A program made the position numbers and the translations under genes. This document shows positions 1 to 8,947 of a stretch of DNA of 64,000 nucleotides, piece after piece. The notes under the pieces are model-generated. The model saw nothing but the letters and a program-made list of their open reading frames with translations. It did not search any database and was not told where the DNA came from. Positions within the stretch are counted from its first letter, which is position 1, and every line of letters begins with the position of its first letter. The stretch covers positions 220,075 through 284,074 of the forward strand of contig DAHXKG010000001.1 of NCBI GenBank assembly GCA_027366525.1. Direction: 5' to 3'. The stretch comes from a candidate division FCPU426 bacterium. GTDB taxonomy: Bacteria; Oederibacteriota; Muellerivitia; Muellerivitales; DAHXKG01.

Positions 1-436
1 GTTCTTTAACGGGCTGACGTTGAACTACACCTGGAGCTCGGATTTCCAATCGTCGAAACTTGGTTGTTTGAATGGGACCCTTCCCATCTAAAGGCTGTCC
101 TAATGGATTAATCACTCTTCCTAAAAGAGCCTCCCCCACTGGAACTTCTGAAATTCGTCCCGTTAGGGAAACTGTATCTCCTTCATGAACTTTTTGCGTT
201 TCACCAAAAATAACAGCTCCAATGACATCTGTTTCTAAATTCAACGCAATGCCATATACATTCTCCTGAAATTTCAAGAGTTCTCCCGCCATGGCGTTTT
301 TCAATCCATAAATGGTTGCAACCCCATCACCCACGCGTAATACTTCACCTGTTTCTTCCCAACGAGCACTCGGAAGAAATTCAGCAATACGATCTTTTAA
401 GATTTTAGTAATTTCATCTGCCGTTTGAGTAGTCAC
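1..436 (-). CDS. atpA: ATP synthase F1 subunit alpha, N-terminal part (cut by window edge)
   Basis: This is the N-terminal 145 codons of the alpha subunit of F1Fo ATP synthase, the non-catalytic nucleotide-binding subunit of the F1 head. The start is GTG at 436, preceded by an AAGGAG ribosome site about 7 bases upstream. The translation has the beta-barrel and early nucleotide-domain signature of AtpA, including VGDGVATIYGL, GRISEVPVGEALLGRV and NPLGQPLDGKG. It is the last gene of the operon visible here and follows atpH by 55 bases. The P-loop and the gamma, beta and epsilon genes would lie beyond the left edge. Confidence 0.97.
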   Translation of the reverse strand, partial: MTTQTADEITKILKDRIAEFLPSARWEETGEVLRVGDGVATIYGLKNAMAGELLKFQENVYGIALNLETDVIGAVIFGETQKVHEGDTVSLTGRISEVPVGEALLGRVINPLGQPLDGKGPIQTTKFRRLEIRAPGVVQRQPVKE

Positions 437-491
437 TCTTGAACTCCTTAAATCAAATTAAATGCTTTTTAGGTGCTGACCCCTTGAATAA

Positions 492-1031
492 TTAGGAAGC
501 AATCAGTTTTTGTCGAAATTTTGCAAGCTGCCCCAAGATGCTTCCATCCAAACATTGATCACCTATATATATAATCATGCCCCCTAAAATTTCCTCTCGA
601 ATTTCTTCCCGCAATTCGGCCTCAAAATGAAATTGCTTGTTCAAATAGTCCTTAAGCTCTTTTTTTTGAGCAACCTTTAATGCCTCAACACTTACTACTT
701 GAACAATAATTTTCCCCTCTTCTCTTAGTTTTAATTGTTCATATTGCGCAATGATCACAGGTAATTCTTTGATTTTATTTTTCATCCACACTAACAACAA
801 AAAATTACTTATTAATTTTGAAAATTTTAAATTTAAAATTTTTTCCAACATGACTAATTTATCTTTTTCCCCAATTCGTTGATTTTCTAAAAACTCATTA
901 ACTTTGGGGTCAATTTTCAGTAATTCTTTCAATTGGAGTAATTCCATAAAAATTTTTTCAACCTGCTGATCCAATTGAGCCATCCCAAATAATGCTTCAG
1001 CATATTTTTTAGTTATACTTGATTCAATCAT
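492..1031 (-). CDS. atpH: ATP synthase F1 subunit delta
   Basis: Delta (OSCP-type) subunit, about 179 residues, the usual family length. It clamps the F1 head to the peripheral stalk. The helical N-terminal domain begins SSITKKYAEALF, and the C-terminal region has LREEIREEILGGMIIYIGD, the glycine-rich signature of the family. I chose ATG at 1031, which follows a GGGGA stretch, over an in-frame TTG at 1049 that almost abuts the atpF stop. It sits between atpF and atpA, as in most bacterial atp operons. Confidence 0.94.
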   Translation of the reverse strand: MIESSITKKYAEALFGMAQLDQQVEKIFMELLQLKELLKIDPKVNEFLENQRIGEKDKLVMLEKILNLKFSKLISNFLLLVWMKNKIKELPVIIAQYEQLKLREEGKIIVQVVSVEALKVAQKKELKDYLNKQFHFEAELREEIREEILGGMIIYIGDQCLDGSILGQLAKFRQKLIAS

Positions 1032-1050
1032 ATGTATTCTCGTCCCCAAA

Positions 1051-1539
1051 TTAATTAGAGTGACTACTCATCTCACTAATTTCTTTCTGAACAAGCGCTT
1101 CCTGAATTTTAGAATCAATGGAAGCACGAATAAGTTTTTCGGCGATCGTCAATGCCATGCCCCCTACCTCTTGCTGAATTTTTTTTGTCATTTCCTTTTT
1201 CTGTTGTTCTATCAATATACGTGTTTCTGTCAAAATTCGGTTGGCTTCTTCACGTGAAGCTTTGATAATTTTTTCTTTTTCTTGATCCGCTTGTTTTCGA
1301 GTTTCCCTCAACGTCATTTCGACTTTTTCTTGTAATTCGCTCAGTTGCTGTTCAAACTTTGATTTCAAAACTTCAGCTTGATGTTGTTGTTCTTCCGCCT
1401 GTTGAATTTGATTTTCAATCCGTTTTTTGCGATCCGCCATCCATTGCTTCAAATAGGGAAGAAACAACTTGGATGCAATCCACATACTTAAAAGAAATGA
1501 AATCAATTGAAGAGCAAATACTCCAAAATTAAAACTCAT
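1051..1539 (-). CDS. atpF: ATP synthase Fo subunit b
   Basis: Subunit b, 162 residues, forms the peripheral stalk that holds F1 against the rotor. One N-terminal transmembrane helix (about residues 5-27) is followed by a long charged heptad-like helix rich in Glu, Lys and Gln through to about residue 150, as expected for the right-handed coiled-coil dimer. ATG is preceded by AGGAG. Only one b-type gene is present, so the stalk is probably a homodimer rather than the b/b' heterodimer of phototrophs. Confidence 0.95.
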   Translation of the reverse strand: MSFNFGVFALQLISFLLSMWIASKLFLPYLKQWMADRKKRIENQIQQAEEQQHQAEVLKSKFEQQLSELQEKVEMTLRETRKQADQEKEKIIKASREEANRILTETRILIEQQKKEMTKKIQQEVGGMALTIAEKLIRASIDSKIQEALVQKEISEMSSHSN

Positions 1540-1581
1540 TTGTATTCTCCTGCGTTACAAATCCATGGATTTAAATCATCC

Positions 1582-1998
<417 letters not shown>

Positions 1999-2030
1999 TC
2001 AACCAAGCAAAGCTTGGAACTTCGATATCG

Positions 2031-2828
2031 CTAAATCTCCAACTCTTCCGGTTCCGATTTAATAGCCGTTCCTATATATACCATCGCTAAGAGCATAAAA
2101 ATAAAAGCTTGAACAAAACAGATAAAGATGCCTAATAGGATCATAAAAATTCTTAATGCAAATGGAAGAATTGCAACCATTTTCATCATTGAATTTGCTT
2201 GGAAAAAAACTATTATCAACAAAAGTAATACTGCTAAAACCTTTTCTTTACCCATAATATTTCCGAATAATCGAAGGGTTAACGAAATTGGTTTTGTAAT
2301 CTCCCCCATTAAATGAATTAGTGGCATTAAAAAACATAAAATACCATAAATACTCGCCATTAATATTTTTAAAAAAAATGATGATGTTGGTGCTGAAAGT
2401 TTTGGTGGCAAAAAATGCTTAAAGTAATGAATCAATCCTCTTTTTTTTATTCCAAAGTAATGCGAAGAAAGGAAAACAATCAAAGCCATACTGAGATTAA
2501 TATCCACCCGTGAAGTTGGTGAAACAAGACCGGGTACTAGTCCAATAAGATTACTAAAAAAAACAAAGAAAAATAACGTCACAAATAATGGGAAAAAAAA
2601 TTCAGCTTCCCTCCCCACAAGAGGATTGGATAAGTTTTCAATAAATTCAATGCACATCTCAACAAAATTTTGAATGCCACTTGGAATTAATTGGAGGCGC
2701 CTTTTGGCCATCCATAACAGCACTAAAAAGACAATGAAAATTACTCCAGCCATAATCAGTGGGTTAATCCAATTCCTAAATCCTAAAAAATGGGCTGAAA
2801 TTATCAATGGGGTTTCAGCTGTTTTCAT
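2031..2828 (-). CDS. atpB: ATP synthase Fo subunit a
   Basis: Subunit a, 265 residues, the stator channel protein next to the c ring. Several hydrophobic helices are visible. The fourth major helix has ISLTLRLFGNIMGKE, which holds the essential Arg of the proton or sodium half-channel interface. The C-terminal helices include FVQAFIFMLLAMVYIGTAI, typical of AtpB. It is the first gene of the operon here; no atpI precedes it, and atpI and atpZ homologues lie 4.6 kb away on the same strand. Confidence 0.95.
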   Translation of the reverse strand: MKTAETPLIISAHFLGFRNWINPLIMAGVIFIVFLVLLWMAKRRLQLIPSGIQNFVEMCIEFIENLSNPLVGREAEFFFPLFVTLFFFVFFSNLIGLVPGLVSPTSRVDINLSMALIVFLSSHYFGIKKRGLIHYFKHFLPPKLSAPTSSFFLKILMASIYGILCFLMPLIHLMGEITKPISLTLRLFGNIMGKEKVLAVLLLLIIVFFQANSMMKMVAILPFALRIFMILLGIFICFVQAFIFMLLAMVYIGTAIKSEPEELEI

Positions 2829-3125
2829 TGAATTTAACCTTTATCTTTTTCAAATTTTTCAAAATAATGAGATCATCAAAATTGAAAACCACTAAAAAAG
2901 CACTAAAAGTTTAAACATTTCATTTTAAATAGTCAATCATGGAACGTATAATTAATAACTCTTACTGAAAACATTTTTATTTTATAGTTAACTTATTTAA
3001 ACCTATGTGAGTTAAATCAACTTCAAATAAAAATTTATTCTTCAAAAAATCCAAATCTGAAATTTAAGACAGGATCGTAATAATTATAATTTACTAAGAA
3101 TATTACATTTATGGGATATACATGC

Positions 3126-4895
3126 TTACAAAGGAGAAAAAACCTTTATGGAACCTGAATCATGATCGCCTACAAAAATATCCCCTAATGAATTAATCGC
3201 GATTCCTAAAATTCCATTAGGATATCCATAAATTGAACTTGAACCCAGAGAGCCCTCTGCGAGCGCAACACCCCCAAAAGAGGCTTCATATTTCCCTAAT
3301 CGATCAAATTCGTCAATCCGATCGTTCCCATGATCGACTACAAAAATATTTCCCCTTTCATCCATTACAATCCCTTGTGGATCATTAAGTTCTCCCAAAC
3401 TTGTTCCCGATGCTCCCCATTGATTAAGCACAACTCCTGATGGACTAAATTCCTCTACAACATTTCGAGCCGCATCTGCAACATAAATATTCCCGTGTGC
3501 CGTAACTAAAATACCGGTCGGTTGCTCTAATTGAAAATTGCCGGTACCAACCCATGAACCTAAATAATCTCCCTGAGAAGTAAATCTAAGAATCTGTCCC
3601 TGAGCGGCATCGGTGACATACACCACCCCATGACCATTGGTGGCAATTCCAATGGGACTATCCCCATTAGGACTAGGAAGTGGCCATTGCAACAACAAGT
3701 TCCCATGTAATGCATTGAATTTTTCAATTTCTTTTTTTTCAGAGTCCACAACATACAAATTATCACCAGCACTTACAGCTATCCCCATCGGTATTCCAAT
3801 AATATGCATACCGATACTACCGATCCAATCTCCTTGCCCATTAAATTCTTGAATATCATCACTGTTATCATCCGAAACATAAAGTACATCGGAAATATTA
3901 GACGCTAAAAACGTTGGAGCCATAGTGGGAACTTGCCCGGTAAATGTGATTGAACTTCCATTCATAAGATTATATTCAATTACCTCGTTCGCTTGATAAT
4001 TGGTTGTCCAGAGATCATATCCGTGTTGAAAAACACCCCATGTTCCCGCTATTGAATTCACCAAAGAACGAATTTTAGTTCCACTAGAATTAAATTCACT
4101 AATGCCATTATAATAATCCGCTACATATATATCATCCTGCGCATCAGTGGCAATTTGTGTTAAATAACTTGCCCCTGTATTAATAGAATTAGATAAAAGG
4201 GCCTTTTGTGGGTAGCTATATTCCTCAATTGCTCGAGTACTCCACACGCCTATATCCAGCGTTTCTTGTCCATTCAAATATCCAACCGCTATTCCATAAG
4301 CGCCATTCCCATTAGCAGCTATCCATGATGTCAAATAATTTCCGGCATTGGTTAGTACATCAACTACTCCATTATCAAAATTTTCAATAAAAATATTTCC
4401 CGATGAATCGACGGTTAATGCCGTGGGATAATCCAACGTTGGAACTGTTGTAGCAGAAACAGTCCATATTAACCCCCCATTAGGATTGAATTTTTCAATT
4501 CGACTATTGTCAGTATCAGCAACATAAATATTGCCGTTAAGGCCTATTGCCATATCATACGGATCTTCCATTTGTCCCGCACCAGTTCCATACCCGCCCC
4601 ATTGAGTTACAAATTGTCCCAAAGCATTTAAAAGCGTAATCGTTGAATCGCCTGTGCTTAAAACATATATATCCCCTTGACTATTAACTAAAACTTTCTG
4701 AGGACCTGAAAAGGCATTATTAAGCTTATTCGGAATTTCCAATTTAAAAGTATATTGTGGAGTTGAAGATAAGGCTGTTGAAGGAGGTACCGGAGCTGGA
4801 AGAAAACCTTGTGGCGAACTTGGACTGATGCGTTGCTGGCATGCCGATAACATTACTTCTACGACTATCATTAAAAAAAACCACACCGTAAACAA
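3126..4895 (-). CDS. NHL-repeat beta-propeller lipoprotein
   Basis: A 589-residue secreted protein made almost entirely of NHL repeats. Recurrent units have the form P-x-G-I-x-V-x-x-x-G-x-I-Y-V-A-D-x-x-x-x-R-I-E-x-F, for example GNIYVADTDNSRIEKFNPNG and GNIFVVDHGNDRIDEF. The N-terminus is hydrophobic and ends in MLSAC, a plausible lipobox, so the mature protein is probably lipid-anchored outside the inner membrane. There are enough repeats for two six-bladed propellers. The start is a TTG just after GAAGGA, with GTG slightly downstream as an alternative. Function is unknown; NHL propellers usually bind proteins, glycans or RNA. A related shorter lipoprotein is at 49098-50099. Confidence 0.85.
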   Translation of the reverse strand: MFTVWFFLMIVVEVMLSACQQRISPSSPQGFLPAPVPPSTALSSTPQYTFKLEIPNKLNNAFSGPQKVLVNSQGDIYVLSTGDSTITLLNALGQFVTQWGGYGTGAGQMEDPYDMAIGLNGNIYVADTDNSRIEKFNPNGGLIWTVSATTVPTLDYPTALTVDSSGNIFIENFDNGVVDVLTNAGNYLTSWIAANGNGAYGIAVGYLNGQETLDIGVWSTRAIEEYSYPQKALLSNSINTGASYLTQIATDAQDDIYVADYYNGISEFNSSGTKIRSLVNSIAGTWGVFQHGYDLWTTNYQANEVIEYNLMNGSSITFTGQVPTMAPTFLASNISDVLYVSDDNSDDIQEFNGQGDWIGSIGMHIIGIPMGIAVSAGDNLYVVDSEKKEIEKFNALHGNLLLQWPLPSPNGDSPIGIATNGHGVVYVTDAAQGQILRFTSQGDYLGSWVGTGNFQLEQPTGILVTAHGNIYVADAARNVVEEFSPSGVVLNQWGASGTSLGELNDPQGIVMDERGNIFVVDHGNDRIDEFDRLGKYEASFGGVALAEGSLGSSSIYGYPNGILGIAINSLGDIFVGDHDSGSIKVFSPL

Positions 4896-4977
4896 ATATC
4901 CTTCATGGATTCACTGTATCAAAATCCATGTTCCAAATACATCTTTTATTCGCTTCTAAATTTCATACGTTTACCCT

Positions 4978-5007
4978 TGATGGAGTATTCTTCAGAATAC
5001 TCCATCA
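4978..5007. repeat. Perfect 14-bp inverted repeat
   Basis: TGATGGAGTATTCT and its exact reverse complement are separated by only two bases. The element lies between the stop of the small membrane protein (5082) and the start of the NHL lipoprotein (4895), both on the minus strand. No U-rich tail follows on either strand, so it may be a mRNA-stabilising hairpin or a palindromic binding site rather than a canonical terminator. Confidence 0.75.
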
Positions 5008-5081
5008 TTAAATTCAAATAAATTTTTGTTTTTGAAAAAACATATCGGCTATTATTTTTTTCATGTTTTAATTATTTCTGC

Positions 5082-5387
5082 TCAATGCTTTAAAACTGGT
5101 GAACGATTCATATATCCATGATAGGCTGGTCGCCCATATTGACTAGCTCGCCAGCAGCCATACCCCCAATTCCTAAACATGAAAAAATGAAATATCACAA
5201 TCAATAAAAGTACTACTATAATGATTCTCCAAAACCCGAAATGATGGCAACAGCAGCCACTCAATCCGCTGCCACAATGTTTTTTGCGCCATATTTCGCC
5301 ATGCTCTTTAAAATATTCTTTTCGAGCTGTCATACGAACATTTTCTTCTGCAATAATTCTCTCTTTTTCCTCTTGATTCAATTCCAT
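5082..5387 (-). CDS. Small single-span membrane protein with Cys/His cluster
   Basis: 101 residues. An acidic/basic N-terminal helix (about residues 1-36) leads into a Cys/His cluster, KHCGSGLSGCCCHHFGFW (about 36-53), then one transmembrane helix (about 53-71), then a Tyr/Gly/Arg-rich tail. The cluster of one Cys, three consecutive Cys and two His just before the membrane is a plausible metal or redox site, which is inference. The gene is divergent from the two-component system starting at 5569, suggesting shared regulation. I do not recognise a characterised family. Confidence 0.7.
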   Translation of the reverse strand: MELNQEEKERIIAEENVRMTARKEYFKEHGEIWRKKHCGSGLSGCCCHHFGFWRIIIVVLLLIVIFHFFMFRNWGYGCWRASQYGRPAYHGYMNRSPVLKH

Positions 5388-5495
5388 AATTAATCCTCCT
5401 TTTTGAATATGGATTTAAACTCAAATCCATTTCTGATAAATTATAAATAAAAAATAAATGCAAATTTGTTAAAAATCGTTTCAATTTGTAACACT

Positions 5496-5524
5496 TTTCC
5501 AAATTATTTAACCAGTGCTATAAT
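5496..5524 (+). promoter_or_regulatory. Extended -10 promoter upstream of the two-component operon
   Basis: TATAAT at 5519-5524 is preceded by TG at 5516-5517 (TGCTATAAT), a consensus extended -10. A weak -35-like TTTCCA lies 17 bases upstream. The -10 is about 45 bases before the response-regulator ATG at 5569. The same TGCTATAA core occurs before the genes at 30870 and 45863. Confidence 0.6.
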
Positions 5525-5568
5525 GACCACTATTTACAATTCAAATCAATTTCATCGAGAGGATATGA

Positions 5569-6279
5569 ATGTCTAGTCACTATACTCATATTTTAATTAT
5601 TGATGATGACATGAAACTCAATGAGCTTTTGAAAAATTATTTATTAAAATTTAACATGAAAGTATCTTATACCGATCAACCGGAGGAGGGTTTGCGACTA
5701 TTTCATCAAGGCAAACCTCATTTAATTATTCTCGATATAATGCTTCCCGGGACGGATGGATTTCAAGTACTAAAAACCATTCGAAAAACTTCTTCTGTTC
5801 CAATTATTATGCTTACAGCACGAGGAGAAGTTTCAGACAAAGTACTCGGATTGGAAACCGGAGCCGATGACTACTTAAACAAACCCTTTGAGCCCAGAGA
5901 ACTTGTTGCACGAATTCAAAGTATTTTGCGACGAATTGCTCGATTGCCTTTAGATTCTTCGATTCTGGCTGCCGGTGCACTTCAAGTAGATTTAAATAAA
6001 AAAATGACTTATTTGCATGGTAAGATTATCAATCTAACCACCACTGAATTTGAAATTTTAGCTTTTTTTATGAAAAATGCAGGTACTGTTTTAAGTCGAG
6101 ATGCCATTATGAACCACTTAAAAGGAATCGACTGTGATGCTTTCAATCGCTCTATCGATATTTTGGTAAGCCGCATTCGAAAAAAAATTCACGACTCCTC
6201 TAAGCATTCTCACTTCTTCAAAACCATGTGGGGTACAGGGTATCTATTTATCGAAAAGGTGAAAATTAGTGAGTCGTAA
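5569..6279 (+). CDS. OmpR/CpxR-like DNA-binding response regulator
   Basis: 236 residues. The N-terminal receiver domain has the acidic pocket IDDD at 11-14, the phosphoacceptor Asp56 in ILDIMLPG, a conserved Thr in MLTARG and Lys in NKPFEP. The C-terminal half is an OmpR-type winged helix with LTTTEFEILAFFMKNAGTVLSR. The stretch MLTARGEVSDKVLGLETGAD is most like CpxR/RstA regulators, which control envelope-stress or metal genes. The next gene, its histidine kinase, starts 11 bases before this one ends. Confidence 0.93.
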   Translation: MSSHYTHILIIDDDMKLNELLKNYLLKFNMKVSYTDQPEEGLRLFHQGKPHLIILDIMLPGTDGFQVLKTIRKTSSVPIIMLTARGEVSDKVLGLETGADDYLNKPFEPRELVARIQSILRRIARLPLDSSILAAGALQVDLNKKMTYLHGKIINLTTTEFEILAFFMKNAGTVLSRDAIMNHLKGIDCDAFNRSIDILVSRIRKKIHDSSKHSHFFKTMWGTGYLFIEKVKISES

Positions 6280-7366
6280 AAAAAATGCATCAACCCAATC
6301 ACCCTATACTTGCTTCCCAGCCAATTTGAAATCCCGCATTTCCCCAATGGACAAATGGACGGTTCAACCTATTCACTGGTTTTTTATTCGAATTTTGATT
6401 TTTTTTCTATGGGCCTGTATTATTTTAACACTTGCCCTAATCCATATTTTGCATGCGCATGGTCGAATGTTACATTGGTTTTTCCATATTTTTTGGATTC
6501 TTCTTATCATTATTATTCTTGGATCCCTGGTTCTCCGAAGAATGTTTGGCCCTTTACGATGGTTACTTCATGGTGTTCAAGAAATTTCAAATGGTAACTT
6601 GGATTTCCAATTTCAAGTTCAAAAATACCACGGAGAAATATGGTGCATTGCTCATCAATTCAACTTAATGGTTCAACATATCAAAAATATGATTCATTCC
6701 AAAGAACAGCTCTTATTGGGCGTAAGCCATGAACTTAGGAGCCCTTTAACACGCATGAATGTGGCACTCGCCATGCTACCTGAAGGAAAACTCAAAAATT
6801 CTATTCGGCAGGATCTTTCAGAAATGGAAACCATGTTAGAAGAAATTTTAATAACTGAGCAATTGAAAAACAATAACGGGCAATTGAAACTAAGCCAAAT
6901 CCATCCCCTCTCATTGGTGCGTCAACTGGCAGTTCACTACAAAAGCAGAAAACCTAAAATCCGGGTCATCGTTCCGACTCATGATATTATATTTCAAGCC
7001 GATGAAGAACGAGTTGCTATTGTTTGTCGAAATGTCATTGAAAATGCCTTGAAATATTCTTCACACCAAAAAAAGCCTGTGAAAATTTTTTTTAAAGAAA
7101 CTCGAAGCCATGTAAAGATTTATATTCAAGATTATGGAATTGGGATCCCTCAAGAAGAACAAGAACGAGTTTTTGAACCCTTTTACCGTGTTGATAAATC
7201 ACGCACTAAAACTTCTGGTGGCTACGGGCTAGGATTAAGTTTATGTTTCGAAATCATGCGAGCCCATGGAGGAACTATTGAACTCAAAAGCAGTTTAAAT
7301 CATGGAACGCTCATCACTTTAACTTGGCCTAAATATCCTTCTAATGCTGTTCAAAAGTCTTCTTAA
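6269..7366 (+). CDS. HAMP-type sensor histidine kinase, CpxA-like
   Basis: 365 residues from a GTG overlapping the regulator gene. There are two hydrophobic segments (about residues 40-62 and 70-90) with almost no periplasmic loop between them, then a HAMP-like linker and the DHp helix with phosphoacceptor His154 in GVSHELRSPLTRM. The ATPase domain has an N box (VIENALKYS), G1 DYGIGIP, an F box with FEPFYRVD, and G2 GYGLGLSL. The near-absent sensor loop suggests it detects signals in or at the membrane, or through a partner such as the divergent Cys/His membrane protein; that is inference. Confidence 0.92.
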   Translation: MSRKKNASTQSPYTCFPANLKSRISPMDKWTVQPIHWFFIRILIFFLWACIILTLALIHILHAHGRMLHWFFHIFWILLIIIILGSLVLRRMFGPLRWLLHGVQEISNGNLDFQFQVQKYHGEIWCIAHQFNLMVQHIKNMIHSKEQLLLGVSHELRSPLTRMNVALAMLPEGKLKNSIRQDLSEMETMLEEILITEQLKNNNGQLKLSQIHPLSLVRQLAVHYKSRKPKIRVIVPTHDIIFQADEERVAIVCRNVIENALKYSSHQKKPVKIFFKETRSHVKIYIQDYGIGIPQEEQERVFEPFYRVDKSRTKTSGGYGLGLSLCFEIMRAHGGTIELKSSLNHGTLITLTWPKYPSNAVQKSS

Positions 7367-7404
7367 CGATGAATTGCTAAAAATCTGAGAAATTTTTCAC
7401 TTTA

Positions 7405-7794
7405 TTAAGCCTTCATTTCATTTTTCAATTTATGAATTTTAAATTTTTGAAACGCTCCAAAAATAAACACCCCGATGGACCATGTATATGTAATCAGGGC
7501 CGCAATCAAACATTGCCAAGAAAGATGAACCAACATTATCAAAATTAAAAAAATTATAATCCAATGAACCAGGTAATATATCCAAATTTTTTTAAGTTGA
7601 TACTTTTCTTTAAAAAGTTTTCCAATTAATTTTTCTCCATAAAAAAAGAAAGCAAGTGCAAAGATGCTCCCACATAAAAACCCAACGCTCCACCAAATGG
7701 CATGTTTTAAAAATGCGATGAGAACTAAAATACCAGTACCCCAAATCGAAATTTTGAACGATGGCCAAAGCAATTCATTTTTAAAGTCGGTCAT
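7405..7794 (-). CDS. atpI: AtpI-like ATP synthase accessory membrane protein
   Basis: About 129 residues with four hydrophobic helices, no large soluble domain and a Lys-rich C-terminus, consistent with the AtpI/ATP synthase I family. AtpI assists c-ring assembly. It is directly downstream of atpZ, and the ATG at 7794 lies 7 bases after the atpZ stop. An alternative ATG at 7833 would overlap atpZ. Conservation of this family is low, so the pairing with atpZ is the main support. Confidence 0.7.
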   Translation of the reverse strand: MTDFKNELLWPSFKISIWGTGILVLIAFLKHAIWWSVGFLCGSIFALAFFFYGEKLIGKLFKEKYQLKKIWIYYLVHWIIIFLILIMLVHLSWQCLIAALITYTWSIGVFIFGAFQKFKIHKLKNEMKA

Positions 7795-7801
7795 AGAATT
7801 T

Positions 7802-8041
7802 TTATTTTCGAAATCCTTTTTCAGATTGCGCATTCAGTTTTCGAAGGTCGTCAAATAGTAAATAATACCCTGTAACAATTCCAAGTAGGATACCAACAAT
7901 AATTACCCAATGACCCCAATGCCATAACTGCTGAACTCCCCACCCGAGTGCCAAGCCGACCAAGATACTGATCACAAAATTTAATCCGATGAGGGAGACT
8001 CGTACGAGGTGGGCGCCGGTGGATAATTTTCTCGGATCCAT
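7802..8041 (-). CDS. atpZ: AtpZ/AtpI-family small membrane protein
   Basis: 79 residues with two transmembrane helices. The pattern, a polar N-terminus, a glycine-rich first helix (LVGLALGWGV), a short basic/polar turn, then a second helix ending YYLLFDDLRKL, is characteristic of the AtpZ family, whose genes usually begin atp operons. The ATG is preceded by AAGGAA at a good distance, so the start inside the upstream gene is credible. That gives a 61-base overlap with the DUF3343 gene in another frame. Confidence 0.8.
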   Translation of the reverse strand: MDPRKLSTGAHLVRVSLIGLNFVISILVGLALGWGVQQLWHWGHWVIIVGILLGIVTGYYLLFDDLRKLNAQSEKGFRK

Positions 8042-8316
8042 GGTTGATTTCCTTGAACTTGAAATGCAGCCTTAATATAAACGGCTTCTGCTAATAGTAT
8101 TGTTTCAATCTGACTCCGATTTTCTCTTAATATTACCAGTCCTAAACCGCAATCATCTTGAATGTCTCGGGGTCTTGGAACAATGCGGAATTTCAGATGA
8201 TGTTGCTTTAACACTGATTCCGCATGCATTGTTTCATGCGTAGTATGAAACAGGAGCACCATATGTGATTCCGTTAACAAAGCCAGTTTGCCTTGATGTG
8301 TAAAAGCTTGCTTCAT
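7981..8316 (-). CDS. DUF3343 (putative Se/S carrier-like) protein
   Basis: 111 residues. The core matches DUF3343: VLLFHTTHETMHAESVLKQ, then IVPRPRDIQDDCGLGLVI, with the invariant Cys in DCGLG. Members are small proteins suggested to carry sulfur or selenium, often found near selenophosphate or YedF-like genes; the role is not settled. The last 20 codons overlap the start of atpZ. The tail (Pro/Ser/Tyr-rich) is outside the conserved domain and may simply result from that overlap. Confidence 0.8.
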   Translation of the reverse strand: MKQAFTHQGKLALLTESHMVLLFHTTHETMHAESVLKQHHLKFRIVPRPRDIQDDCGLGLVILRENRSQIETILLAEAVYIKAAFQVQGNQPWIRENYPPAPTSYESPSSD

Positions 8317-8383
8317 TGCTTCTCATGATTCAAGTTGATTTTTTCAATATTTTCACCGCATCCCCATATCCCAATAGTCATGC

Positions 8384-8884
8384 TCATGAATCTGACGGCG
8401 GATTCAAATTGGTAAAGTCTGTTGGCGAGAGGTTTTGGAGAAATTTTTTAAACTCCGACATTTCATTTTTGTATTTTTCTTTATCAATAATAGTCGCATT
8501 GATGACGACTTTTTCGGCTACAAAAATAGGTGCCGCCATTCTCAGAGCTAACGCAATGGCATCAGAGGGTCTTGAATCCAACTCATATCGTTCCCCCGTT
8601 GCTGCATGATCCAAAATAATTTTGGAAAAAAAAGTAGTTTGATCCACATCATTAATAATGATCCGTTCTGCTTGAGATCCCAGCGTTTGAATAACATTTT
8701 TTAGCAAATCATGGGTCATCGGTCTTGGAAAAACTTGATCACTCAGTTGAATAAATATTGCCGTTGCTTCCGGAATTCCAATGGGTATTGGTAAATATCT
8801 CTTTTCTCCCTCATCTGTTAAAATAACAAACGGGGTTTTCAAATCCGGATCGACCGCAATGCCTCTGACTTTCATTTCAATCAT
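8384..8884 (-). CDS. Bifunctional nuclease (BFN/DUF151) domain protein, copy 1
   Basis: About 166 residues from the ATG at 8884. The BFN family signature is clear: MIEMKVRGIAVDP at the N-terminus, YLPIPIGIPEATAI, ERYELDSRPSDAIALALR and PIFVAEKVV. Members in plants and Thermotoga have been linked to nucleic-acid cleavage, though bacterial roles are poorly known. It lies 63 bases downstream of a closely related paralogue in the same direction, so the pair arose by tandem duplication. C-terminal residues are more divergent than the core. Confidence 0.88.
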   Translation of the reverse strand: MIEMKVRGIAVDPDLKTPFVILTDEGEKRYLPIPIGIPEATAIFIQLSDQVFPRPMTHDLLKNVIQTLGSQAERIIINDVDQTTFFSKIILDHAATGERYELDSRPSDAIALALRMAAPIFVAEKVVINATIIDKEKYKNEMSEFKKFLQNLSPTDFTNLNPPSDS

Positions 8885-8947
8885 AAAACATTCCATTTCT
8901 TGTTTAATCAAAATTTTAAACAAACTTATTTATTAAACTTCACTCCG

